Source: Dehalococcoidia bacterium (GTDB taxonomy: Bacteria > Chloroflexota > Dehalococcoidia > Lucifugimonadales > Lucifugimonadaceae). Taken from it: a stretch of 64,000 nucleotides of DNA. Location of the stretch: the NCBI GenBank assembly GCA_022824185.1, contig JAJEAU010000002.1, positions 1 through 64,000 of the forward strand, read 5' to 3'. The translations under genes and the position numbers were made by a program. Below are positions 32,546-41,297 of this stretch, piece by piece. The notes under the pieces were generated by a model. That model was not told the DNA's origin, searched no databases, and saw nothing but the letters and a program-made list of their open reading frames with translations. The number at the start of each line of letters is the position of its first letter. Position 1 is the first letter of the stretch.

Positions 32546-34297
32546 GTGACCGTCTCCACCAACCCCTTCCTCAACGTTGGAACGGTGGACCAGCTGCGTG
32601 AACTAGGTTGCAGTGTTGTGACAGGCGGTGGTCATACGATCGCGGTGTTCGCGACGGCGGATGGGTTCGCTGCTGTGGATAATCGGTGTCCGCATATGGG
32701 GTTTCCGTTGGATCGGGGGACGGTGAAGAATGGGATCTTGACCTGTCATTGGCATCATGCTCGGTTTGATTTGGCTAGTGGCGGGACTTTTGATCCGTTT
32801 GCGGATGATGTGAGGTCGTTTCCGGTTTCGGTTGTTGAAGGGAATGTATTCGTTGATCCGAATCCTCCTGAGCAGGACCCGATTGAGCGATGGTCGAAGC
32901 GGTTGGAAGAAGGTATGGAGGACAACATTCGGCTGGTGATAGCGAAGTCGGTGTTGGGGCTGAATGCGACGTCGGCGGATTACCGGGTGGCGTTGTCGAT
33001 TGGCGCGCTGTTCGGGACGCGGTATACAGACGATGGCTGGGGGCCGGCGATGAGCATGTTGACGTGCACGGCGAACTTCCTGCATCATCTTCGGGTTGCG
33101 GACCGGCCGTTGGCGTTGTATCAGGGATTGCGGCAGGTTGCGAGCGAGTGTGCAGGAGAGCCGCCAAGGTTCGTGGTGGAGCCGCTGCCGACTGGGGAGA
33201 CGCGGGCGGAGGTCTTCAAGCAGTGGTTCCGAGACTTCATCGAGGTGCGTGACAGCGATGGCGCGGAACGTGCGTTGCGGACGGCGATTGAATTGGGTTT
33301 GCCTCGTGACGATATCCACGACATGGTTTTTGCGGCGGCGACCGATCGTATCTACATCGATGGGGGGCATGTTGTCGATTTCTGCAATAAGGCGTTTGAG
33401 CTGCTAGATCATATCGGGTGGGAACATGCGGGTCAGGTGTTGACGAGTCTTGTGGCGGGGATGGCTTCTGCGCGTCGGAGCGAGGAGTTGAATTCATGGC
33501 GCAATCCGATCGATTTGGTGTCGATGGTGCAGGATGCGCGGGCGGGGTTGCCCGCGTTGTGGGTCGGAGCGGAAGGAGTCAGGGGAGAGTGGGATGATGA
33601 GTCAGGGTTGGCGGATGTGATTTTGGAGGATGATCCGTCGGCTACGATCGCGGCTATCAACGGTGCGGTCTCGTCAGGCGCGACGGCGGAGCGTTTAGGC
33701 AGCGCGGTTGCGTATGCGGCGTTTTTGCGGATGGCGCGGTTCCATACGTCGAACGAGTTCGGCGATTGGGACACGGTACACAACACGCTTACGGCTGCGA
33801 ATGCTCTGCATCAGGCGCTGATGAGGGTGCCGACAGTGGAGTTGCTGAGGGCGGTTTACGACACGGCGATGAGCATATATCTGGATAGGTTCTTGAACAT
33901 GCCGCCTCAACGGTTGCCGGAGCCGAGGTCGGGGGGAAACGGGGCAGTTGATGGATTGCCGGAGAGGTTGCTGGGTGAGATGGACTCGCAGCAGCGGGTT
34001 GAGGAGTCGGCGCGGCTGGTGACGGATTTCGTGGCGAATTCGACGGAGCCGGATGTGATTTTGGCGTCTTTGGCTCATGCGATGCTGAGGGAGGACTCGA
34101 CGTTCCACCACTTCCAGATCGTGGATGCGGCGATCAAGCAGTATGAGCATCGGAAGGGGGATGCATCGGGTCGGCACTGCTTGGTGGCGATGGCGCGGTT
34201 CTTGGCGGCGCATTATCCGACGCCGCGGGCGGTCAATCAGACGTACAACATCGCGGTGCGGTTGCAGCGCGGGGATGAGATTTTCAGCGAGGGGTGA
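32546..34297 (+). CDS. Rieske [2Fe-2S] protein with long helical C-terminal domain
   Basis: A 583-residue soluble protein. Residues about 10-110 form a Rieske ferredoxin-like domain with both ligand pairs: C-P-H (RCPHMGFPLDRG) and C-x2-H (TCHWHHARF). The remaining 470 residues are mostly helical, without a recognisable catalytic domain; conserved-looking segments include ANFLHHLR and MARFHTSNEFGDWD. The GTG start has GGGAGG 5 bases upstream. Rieske-type ferredoxins feed electrons to oxygenases, but no oxygenase is adjacent. The fusion to a large helical domain suggests a self-contained enzyme of unknown reaction. Confidence 0.8.
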   Translation: MTVSTNPFLNVGTVDQLRELGCSVVTGGGHTIAVFATADGFAAVDNRCPHMGFPLDRGTVKNGILTCHWHHARFDLASGGTFDPFADDVRSFPVSVVEGNVFVDPNPPEQDPIERWSKRLEEGMEDNIRLVIAKSVLGLNATSADYRVALSIGALFGTRYTDDGWGPAMSMLTCTANFLHHLRVADRPLALYQGLRQVASECAGEPPRFVVEPLPTGETRAEVFKQWFRDFIEVRDSDGAERALRTAIELGLPRDDIHDMVFAAATDRIYIDGGHVVDFCNKAFELLDHIGWEHAGQVLTSLVAGMASARRSEELNSWRNPIDLVSMVQDARAGLPALWVGAEGVRGEWDDESGLADVILEDDPSATIAAINGAVSSGATAERLGSAVAYAAFLRMARFHTSNEFGDWDTVHNTLTAANALHQALMRVPTVELLRAVYDTAMSIYLDRFLNMPPQRLPEPRSGGNGAVDGLPERLLGEMDSQQRVEESARLVTDFVANSTEPDVILASLAHAMLREDSTFHHFQIVDAAIKQYEHRKGDASGRHCLVAMARFLAAHYPTPRAVNQTYNIAVRLQRGDEIFSEG

Positions 34298-34496
34298 GAA
34301 CAGCCTATCCAATGCTGTGTAGAAGGTGTCAACCCGGTTCGTTGAACTGCCTCTAACTCCAAACGATCCGTGAATCTCCTCGGCCCTCGAAACTCTGAAA
34401 CATAGACGGTCTTTCCGACAATCCTAAGGTGTCCAGATGTGATATCATTTACAGCGGGTTGACGATTAACCCCATCTCCGAACTATCAACACAGAC

Positions 34497-35597
34497 ATGG
34501 ATGTTTTTTTCGACGAATCTGGATACACTGGCAATAACCTTTTGGACGTAGATCAACCTACCTTCGTAGCAGCGGCTCTGGCAATTGATTACGATCGCGC
34601 AACGGCCGTCGTCTCAGAATCCCGAGAACGTTTCGGGTTGGCACCGTCTGAATTAAAGGGATCAAAACTCTGCCGATACCCCAAAGGTAGACAAGCTACC
34701 ACATGGATTTTGGATCAAATAGCCGACTATCAACGCACATTCGTAATCGACAAAAGATACGCATTGGCTGGCAAATTTTACGAATATGCGTTTGAACCAT
34801 GTTTTTCTTCGTGTAATTCCCTATTCTATGCCATCGGTTTCCATTATTTCATATCCAATTGGATCCATTGCGAAAGCATCGTTGGCAACTCGCCGGTACA
34901 GAACGTGTTGGAGTATTTCGCAACAATGATGCGAGAACCTTCGCACGCTACACTAGAACGAGTCCTATCGGGTTTGGGTGAGATCGATCCATCTTCGCCA
35001 ACTTTCCTAATTAAAGAATTCACGACATCCCACCGGCAAGCCTTGATCAATGAAATCGATCGTGTTGCTACATCAGAGTTCATCGCATCTTGGTCGCTCG
35101 AACTCTCGATGACATCGTTGCACTGGCTTTTGGCATCCTTAGGCGAAGAATATGACCAGTTGTCGGTTTACTGCGACGAATCTAAACCATTGGAATCTTC
35201 AAAATGGTTTTTCAATAATTTTGTCGGACGGAGCGACAAACACTATATGCCTGTTTTTGGTGATAAAACTCCTTCTTATGTTTACAATCTTGCAAAACCA
35301 ATCAATTTCGTTGATTCCGCATCGACCGCCGGAGTCCAGTTGGCTGACGTGGTCGCAAGTTCGTTAGCTTACTCGCTAAAACGACCGGATGAACCTTGGG
35401 CAAATGAATGTGCAGATCGATTGCTGGCCCAAAGTCGCACTATATCACCCGACCTTACTTGGTTGGACTTTGATGATAAACGCGTGATGATGAACGCTGT
35501 GACACTGATTGAATTGGTTGCACGGTCAAAGCGTGATGAAGAACTATGCGACGGGATGGAAGAGTTTCTCTTGGCTACGCGAACATCCCTGATGTAG
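34497..35597 (+). CDS. DUF3800 family protein
   Basis: A 366-residue protein of the DUF3800 family, recognised by the N-terminal VFFDESGYTG segment (paired Asp-Glu) and the C-terminal GVQLADVVASSLAYSLKR segment. The family is thought to have an RNase H-like fold with acidic residues in place for metal binding; its activity is not established and members often occur in mobile or defence contexts. The DNA is AT-rich compared with neighbours, with different codon use, suggesting acquisition by transfer. No partner gene is adjacent. Confidence 0.82.
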   Translation: MDVFFDESGYTGNNLLDVDQPTFVAAALAIDYDRATAVVSESRERFGLAPSELKGSKLCRYPKGRQATTWILDQIADYQRTFVIDKRYALAGKFYEYAFEPCFSSCNSLFYAIGFHYFISNWIHCESIVGNSPVQNVLEYFATMMREPSHATLERVLSGLGEIDPSSPTFLIKEFTTSHRQALINEIDRVATSEFIASWSLELSMTSLHWLLASLGEEYDQLSVYCDESKPLESSKWFFNNFVGRSDKHYMPVFGDKTPSYVYNLAKPINFVDSASTAGVQLADVVASSLAYSLKRPDEPWANECADRLLAQSRTISPDLTWLDFDDKRVMMNAVTLIELVARSKRDEELCDGMEEFLLATRTSLM

Positions 35598-35782
35598 GGT
35601 TTCGACTTGAAAAACGAGATTATGTACCGAATCTGGATCTATGATATAGGTTGAGTTCTTACGTGCTCGGATTCCAAATAGGTGATGCTGAGAGTATGTT
35701 GGCGATTGTCGAAAACGCGGGCGGTAAATGTAACACGTGGAATAATATAGTATCGTGAACGAACAATTGGCTCTGTGTTCTG

Positions 35783-36985
35783 TCAACGATGCGTTATCGT
35801 ATGCAAAAAGTTGAAGAAGCCTCGTTTGCGGTCGGTGTTTAGGGACCAGTTGGTGGGGATGTTCTGGTAGCCGTCGTGGTAGTCGCCGAAGGTTGCGGAT
35901 CCGCCTGCGGCATCGCCGGGGTCGAAGTAGCCCCATGAGGCGTATGCGGATAGGGCGGAGAGGAAGTTGTTTCGGGGTTTATCGAAGTCGAAGTGGTCGT
36001 CTTCGGTGAAGAGGATGGGCTTTGTGGTGTAGCTGGGGAGGGCTCGGGTTTGCTCGACCATTTCGGCGATGCGGTTGGGGTCGGTGACGCTGTTGCCGTG
36101 GAGCATGATGAAGTCGGATACGCTAGCGACGTCATCGTCGGGGACGCGATTTCCGCCGTAGGATGTGCCGACTGGGATTGGGTTCCGGCCTTCGCCGGAA
36201 TGACGAGAGTGCTGGCCGGAATGACGAGAGTGCTCGCCAGAATGACTTGAGTCTTTGCTGGTATGACGGGACTGCTGGATGGATTGGGCTCGTTCTATTA
36301 GTTCTGCAACGCGTTGGGGTTGGAGGATTTCGTGTTCGTAGCGGGGGATGTTTGCTTCGTTGTTGATCTCGATGAGGACGTTGCCGTAGTTCATGTCGAG
36401 GAGCCACTTGGTGGCTTGGTCGACGCCGTTGCAGACTGCGTTTTCGTTGTCGAGGCGTTCGTCTTGTCCGAAGTAGAAGTAGCCGAGGATGACGATCATG
36501 CCTAGGTTGTCGCACGCTTTGATGATGCGGTAGGTGCGGTTGAGGAACTCGGGTTTCAGCGAGCCGTCGGGGTTAAATGCGGAGTTGTGCCAGGGTTGAG
36601 ATGTTGGACTAGGGAGGCCGGCCCAGATCTGGTCGTCGGGTGCGTCGATGCCTCGGGTTGCGATGAGTTCACGGAAGAGGGGTTCGCGGTAGTATCCGGT
36701 GGGGCTTCCGCCTTGGAGATTGACGGTGACGGCTAGGAGACCGTGTGCGCGGTAGGTTGGGAGTTGGGCGATGAACTCGTCGGTGTTACGGTCTGGGTCC
36801 CATTCGTTGGTGTCTGGGTAGGCGAATAAAGGGCGAGTGATGGGGTTTTCGTCGTCGAACACCGCGTTGGTCATGCGGCTGTTCATGAGCAGGCCTTCGA
36901 CTTTTTGGCCATTGAACTCTCGGCCTTGGTAGGTAGGTTGGCCGTCGATTAGGAAGGCGTCGTTGGCGATCGAGATTTGGGTCAT
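35783..36985 (-). CDS. Glycoside-hydrolase-like (TIM-barrel) protein with in-frame repeat insert
   Basis: A 400-residue protein that looks like a cellulase-superfamily barrel: strand-like segments with YFYFGQDERL, then NVLIEINNEANIP, where the Asn-Glu pair sits like the acid/base of GH5-type enzymes, and a later KPILFTEDDHFDF that could hold the nucleophile Glu. No signal peptide is visible. Residues about 238-262 are a His/Ser/Gly-rich insert (SSHSGEHSRHSGQHSRHSGE) produced by translation of the dispersed palindromic repeat, exactly in frame. It would lie in a surface loop between barrel elements. The substrate is unknown. It is followed upstream by a HEPN-like gene 5 bases away on the same strand. 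Confidence 0.7.
   Translation of the reverse strand: MTQISIANDAFLIDGQPTYQGREFNGQKVEGLLMNSRMTNAVFDDENPITRPLFAYPDTNEWDPDRNTDEFIAQLPTYRAHGLLAVTVNLQGGSPTGYYREPLFRELIATRGIDAPDDQIWAGLPSPTSQPWHNSAFNPDGSLKPEFLNRTYRIIKACDNLGMIVILGYFYFGQDERLDNENAVCNGVDQATKWLLDMNYGNVLIEINNEANIPRYEHEILQPQRVAELIERAQSIQQSRHTSKDSSHSGEHSRHSGQHSRHSGEGRNPIPVGTSYGGNRVPDDDVASVSDFIMLHGNSVTDPNRIAEMVEQTRALPSYTTKPILFTEDDHFDFDKPRNNFLSALSAYASWGYFDPGDAAGGSATFGDYHDGYQNIPTNWSLNTDRKRGFFNFLHTITHR
36178..36275. repeat. Dispersed palindromic repeats inside a coding region
   Basis: Four degenerate tandem units of the 'CCGGAATGACGAGAGTG' type (GCCTTCGCCGGAATGACGAG first) lie inside the gene at 35783-36985. They are the same family as the intergenic repeats at 20988 and 24698. 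Units are about 19 to 21 bases long, and the gene's frame is maintained through all of them. Confidence 0.75.
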
Positions 36986-36990
36986 GGGAG

Positions 36991-37341
36991 TTAGAGGTTG
37001 GCGAGTTGGGCGATGAACGATTCGACATCAAAGGCGCGTCGTCGGATCTGATCTTCATCGAGCCAGTGTTCGTAGAAGTTGATGTGTAGTTCGTTCGCAG
37101 AGGCGAAGTGTTGTCTGACTGTGGGGTCGTTGATTTCTCCTTCGATACTTGACATGATTCGGTAGAAGTGTGCGTGTGAGCCGTGGGGCCAACCGCGTCT
37201 TTCGGCGAGGGATTTTAGGGCTTGGGCGGCTGCGCCCCAGAGTTTTTCGGATGCTTGGCGGGTGTCGCCCGCGTCTAGTTCGACGAGTGCTTGGTCGTAA
37301 AGGGTTGTTGATGCGGTTCGGTATTGTTCGGCGGTGGTCAT
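36991..37341 (-). CDS. PaREP1/HEPN-like small protein, copy 3
   Basis: A 116-residue helical protein related to those at 1263 and 2756. It shares the ASEKLWGAA core (about residues 30-38) and the R-x6-H motif (Arg49 to His56, RGWPHGSH), but elsewhere has diverged strongly. It lies 5 bases upstream of the glycosidase-like gene on the same strand, so the two are probably co-transcribed, unlike the convergent arrangement of the other two copies. Function is not established. Confidence 0.7.
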   Translation of the reverse strand: MTTAEQYRTASTTLYDQALVELDAGDTRQASEKLWGAAAQALKSLAERRGWPHGSHAHFYRIMSSIEGEINDPTVRQHFASANELHINFYEHWLDEDQIRRRAFDVESFIAQLANL

Positions 37342-37424
37342 GGGTTGATTTTAACGGCGGGCGATTCTGTGCTCTAACTTAAGATTGAAGATTGGCGCGT
37401 CATACCGAGAATCATGCCTTGACC

Positions 37425-40400
37425 ATGTCAGAAGAAACGAAGACCTTCGATCCTGTCCTGCCCGAAGCCGAAGTCGACTTTGTCGCGATTGAGAACGAGT
37501 GGCTTGAGCGGTGGAGTATTGCGGATGGCGATGGTCGGACGCTGGTCGACAGGTATCTGACTCGGAACGATGGGGCTGAGAAGAATCATTCGTTTATCGA
37601 TGGGCCAATCACGGCTAACAACCCGATGGGTGTGCATCACGCGTGGGGGAGGACGTATAAGGATTTATTCCTGCGGTTCCGGAACATGCAGGGGTATCGG
37701 CAACGGTTCCAGAACGGTTACGACGGTCAGGGTCTGTGGGTAGAGGTTGAGGTTGAGAAGGAGAAGGGGTTCGGGTCGAAGCAGGAGATCGAGACGTACG
37801 GGGTCGGGAAGTTCGTTACTGAGTGCAAGGCTAGGGTTGATCACTTTTCGGACATCATCACCGAGCAGTCGAAGCGCCTTGGGTATTTCATGGATTGGGA
37901 CGACTCGTATCACACGAAGTCGGACGAGAACAACTACACGATCTGGGCGTTCTTGAAGCGGTGCTGCGATAACGGTTGGCTCTACAAGGGCAAGGACGTG
38001 ATTCCGTGGTGCCCTAGGTGCGGGACCGGGATGTCGCAGCATGAGATTGCGACTGAGGGATATGAGGAGATCGTGCATCCGGGTTTCTTCATCCGGTTGC
38101 CTTTGATTGACAGGGATGGGGAGTCGTTGTTGGTCTGGACGACGACGCCTTGGACGCTTGCGGCGAACGTTGCTGCTGCGGTCAATCCTGACAACGACTA
38201 TGTAAAGGTTCGCAACACCTCTGGTGACGCGGATCATCTTCTCTGGTTGAGCACCAATCGGTTGCACGTTCTCGATGGCAAACATGAGGTGGTGGAACGT
38301 GCCAAGGGGCGTGAGCTACTTGGCTGGCGATATCGTGGGCCGTTTGACGAACTTGAGGCGCAAACTGAGGCGCGGGATGAGCATCGCGTGATCGAGTGGG
38401 GAGATGTCGGGGATGAAGAGGGCACGGGGATCGTGCATATCGCTCCTGGTGCTGGGTCGGAGGACTTTCAGCTTGGTCAGGAGAATGGGTTACCGGTGAT
38501 CGCGCCGTTGGACGATGCGGGGGTGTATGTCGACGGTTTCGGAGTGCTTTCGGGTAAGTCAGTGGATGAAGTGAACCCGATCATCTTCGATCTGCTGAAA
38601 GCCTCTGGTGTCTACTACAAGCTGGAGGATTATACGCACCGATATCCGGTTTGTTGGCGGTGCAGCTCCGAGCTTGTGTTTCGGCTTGTAGATGAGTGGT
38701 TCATCTCGATGGATGAACTGCGTCACACCATGATGGATGCGACGAGGACGATCGAGTGGATCCCGTCATTCGGCGAGGCTCTGGAACTGGACTGGCTTCG
38801 CAACATGCAGGACTGGATGATCTCGAAGAAGAGATATTACGGCCTTGCGTTGCCGATCTACGAGTGCGATAGCTGCGACAACTTCGATGTGGTGGGATCG
38901 AAGGAGGAGTTGGAGGAACTCGCGGTTGAAGGTTGGGCTGAATTTGAAGGGAATTCGCCGCATCGTCCTTGGATCGACGCGGTGAAGATTCGGTGCTCGA
39001 AGTGCGATGCAGTGACGCCGCGAATCAAGGATGTCGGGAATGCGTGGTTGGATGCCGGGATCGTCAGCTTTTCGACGTTGGGTTACAACGATGATCGAGA
39101 CCACTGGCGAGACTGGTTTCCTGCAGACTGGATCTCGGAGTCTTTCCCCGGGCAGTTCAGGAACTGGTTCTACTCGCTGATCTGCATGTCGGCGGCGCTT
39201 GAGGGCGTTGCGCCGACTCGCGCGGTCTTTTCTTATGGACTGATGCGGGATGAACTCGGCGAGGAGATGCACAAATCGAAGGGGAACTCGATCCCGTTTG
39301 AGGAGGCTGCGGACAAGATGGGTGCGGATGTGATGCGGTGGGTTTTCGCGCGTCATATCCCGCAGAGGAACCTCAACTTTGGTTACGGCGTGGGCGATGC
39401 AGCGCGGCGTCGGTTTGTGTTGCCGCTGTGGAACATCTACTACTTCTTCACGACGTACGCGCGGCTGGATGGCTGGTCGCCGAACGATGCAAACCGACGT
39501 TCGACTAATGGTCATTTGGGCGAGCTAGATCGATGGGCGATCTCAGAGTTGAATGCTCTCGTGCGATCGGTGACCGACGACCTCGAGAACTGGCGGATCG
39601 AACGGGCTTCGGAGGCAATCGAGGTCTACGTCGAGCGATTGTCTAACTGGTATGTGCGACGGTCTAGGCGTCGGTTCTGGAAGTCGGAGGATGACAACGA
39701 CAAGCTTGATGCGTACAACACGCTCTACACGTGCTTGGTGACGCTCAGCAAGTTGATCGCGCCGATCATGCCGTTCACCTCCGAGGAGATTTATACGAAC
39801 CTGGTTGGCCGACGCGACGGGAGCGAGCCGGATTCGGTGCACCTGGCGGATTGGCCGGTGGCCGATGAGGGAATGATCGATGAAGACTTGGGGATGCGGA
39901 CGAACTTGGCGATGCGGTTGGCTTCGCTCGGCAGATCGGCACGATCGGCGGCGAGGATCAAAGTCCGACAACCGTTGAACGCGTTGATCGTGGAGTTGAA
40001 CTCCCGTCAGGAACGTGAGGCGCTACCGATGATCGCCAATCAGCTAATGGATGAGTTGAATGTTCGGGATGTGAGGGACACGTCGGAATCTGACAGTCTG
40101 ATGGCGTATCAGTTGCGGCCGAACCTGCCGGTTTTGGGGCCGAAGTATGGTCGTCGTGTCAATGAGGTCAGGAGTTTGTTGGCGGAGTCTGACGCTTCGG
40201 CAGTCGCGGCGTCGGTGAGGGCCGGAGAGAATGTCGAATTGGGTGATTTCGAGCTGTCGCCAGATGAGATTCTCGTGGACAACGTTGCCGCGGAGGGCTA
40301 TGCCGTTGAATCAGACGGCACCTATACCGTTGGGATCGCTACCGAGGTAACACCCGAGCTTCGCGCTGAGGGATATGTGCGCGACATCGCCCATATCGTT

Positions 40401-40625
40401 CAGAACATGCGCAAGAACGCCGGCTTGGAGATTTCGGATCGCATCCGGTTGGCGATAGATGCGCCTGAAGGCAGCGAGGTAGCGTCGGCGATATCCGACT
40501 ACTCGGACTACATCGCGAACGAGACTTTGGCGGTGGGGATCAACGGCGGGATCGATGAAGAGGTCGCAAGGGACCGGCACAGCTTGGATGGGGTAGAGGT
40601 GGAGATTGGGTTGGCTAAGGTTTGA
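37425..40625 (+). CDS. ileS: Isoleucyl-tRNA synthetase
   Basis: A 1066-residue class I aminoacyl-tRNA synthetase charging tRNA-Ile. The HIGH-equivalent motif is in NPMGVHHAWGRTYKDL, followed by the family segment YDGQGLWVE. The zinc-type segment CPRCGTG, the editing domain with WTTTPWTLAAN, and the KMSKS-equivalent motif (MHKSKGN) come in order, then the anticodon-binding domain and a C-terminal extension. The length and the unusual KSKGN suggest the long eukaryote-like IleS type, which is often less sensitive to mupirocin; that is inference. A TTG at 37392 is an alternative start, but neither has a strong ribosome-binding site. Confidence 0.95.
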   Translation: MSEETKTFDPVLPEAEVDFVAIENEWLERWSIADGDGRTLVDRYLTRNDGAEKNHSFIDGPITANNPMGVHHAWGRTYKDLFLRFRNMQGYRQRFQNGYDGQGLWVEVEVEKEKGFGSKQEIETYGVGKFVTECKARVDHFSDIITEQSKRLGYFMDWDDSYHTKSDENNYTIWAFLKRCCDNGWLYKGKDVIPWCPRCGTGMSQHEIATEGYEEIVHPGFFIRLPLIDRDGESLLVWTTTPWTLAANVAAAVNPDNDYVKVRNTSGDADHLLWLSTNRLHVLDGKHEVVERAKGRELLGWRYRGPFDELEAQTEARDEHRVIEWGDVGDEEGTGIVHIAPGAGSEDFQLGQENGLPVIAPLDDAGVYVDGFGVLSGKSVDEVNPIIFDLLKASGVYYKLEDYTHRYPVCWRCSSELVFRLVDEWFISMDELRHTMMDATRTIEWIPSFGEALELDWLRNMQDWMISKKRYYGLALPIYECDSCDNFDVVGSKEELEELAVEGWAEFEGNSPHRPWIDAVKIRCSKCDAVTPRIKDVGNAWLDAGIVSFSTLGYNDDRDHWRDWFPADWISESFPGQFRNWFYSLICMSAALEGVAPTRAVFSYGLMRDELGEEMHKSKGNSIPFEEAADKMGADVMRWVFARHIPQRNLNFGYGVGDAARRRFVLPLWNIYYFFTTYARLDGWSPNDANRRSTNGHLGELDRWAISELNALVRSVTDDLENWRIERASEAIEVYVERLSNWYVRRSRRRFWKSEDDNDKLDAYNTLYTCLVTLSKLIAPIMPFTSEEIYTNLVGRRDGSEPDSVHLADWPVADEGMIDEDLGMRTNLAMRLASLGRSARSAARIKVRQPLNALIVELNSRQEREALPMIANQLMDELNVRDVRDTSESDSLMAYQLRPNLPVLGPKYGRRVNEVRSLLAESDASAVAASVRAGENVELGDFELSPDEILVDNVAAEGYAVESDGTYTVGIATEVTPELRAEGYVRDIAHIVQNMRKNAGLEISDRIRLAIDAPEGSEVASAISDYSDYIANETLAVGINGGIDEEVARDRHSLDGVEVEIGLAKV

Positions 40626-40661
40626 ACAGAGCCGCAGCGGCGCGGACGCGATAATCTCGGA

Positions 40662-41291
40662 TCAAATAAATTCCTGCACAAGCTTAACCAACAGATCTGG
40701 ATCAGCATTTGGGCACAGTTCATTAAGGTTTGCGCCCGAGACTTTGTTTAGGGCGCCGAACCGTTCTCTTGCTAACTTCGCAGTCTCGATCGGCGATTCA
40801 GAGATTTGCTCAACCATTCGTAGTGCATCGAAATATGCAGAATTTGATTCGCGGACGTGTGCGCTGTGATTGGGCGCGAGCCACAGAGAAAAACGGACAG
40901 CGATACCTTCCTCGAAGTAGTTGGTGTTGCCCACGGATGGGTCGAGGAGGTGAACCGTTTCATGCGCCAACTCAAAGAGTGCGGTTGACCAGAAGTTCTC
41001 AGCTCCTCGGCTGAGTTCCGCGTAAGCGCCGTCGAGTTTTGGCGTGTTACGCAACATCGGGCCCTGGTCAGTGAACTGCGGTTGGTAGATTTTCTTAGTC
41101 GAGTCGCGCGGTCCGAGCTGATCCTCGGCGAAAGCCAACAAACTGGCCTGCAATGACCATAAAGCCCCAGGATCTTCTTTCGGTTTGTTGTTCGGAAATC
41201 GCATCCTTTCCGGGAGCAATGCGGCGAGGGTCGGTTCAGGATGAAACCAACCGTAATCGTCCGACTGAAACGTTGTTGTCTCTATTACCAT
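40662..41291 (-). CDS. Predicted zinc metallopeptidase (HExxH), partner of the TIR gene
   Basis: A 209-residue protein with HETVH at residues 110-114 and a glutamate pair about 13 residues later (NYFEEGIAV, Glu127/128), the layout of a gluzincin-type zinc site. I do not recognise the family. It has no signal peptide or membrane segment, so it acts in the cytoplasm if active. It starts 6 bases after the stop of the TIR-domain gene, so the two form an operon. This suggests a two-gene system in which one protein senses or regulates the other. That role is inference. Confidence 0.55.
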   Translation of the reverse strand: MVIETTTFQSDDYGWFHPEPTLAALLPERMRFPNNKPKEDPGALWSLQASLLAFAEDQLGPRDSTKKIYQPQFTDQGPMLRNTPKLDGAYAELSRGAENFWSTALFELAHETVHLLDPSVGNTNYFEEGIAVRFSLWLAPNHSAHVRESNSAYFDALRMVEQISESPIETAKLARERFGALNKVSGANLNELCPNADPDLLVKLVQEFI

Positions 41292-41297
41292 GTCATC

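Noticed and set aside
32603-33370. A 255-codon minus-strand frame
   Set aside because: Arg/His/Pro-rich shadow of the Rieske gene.
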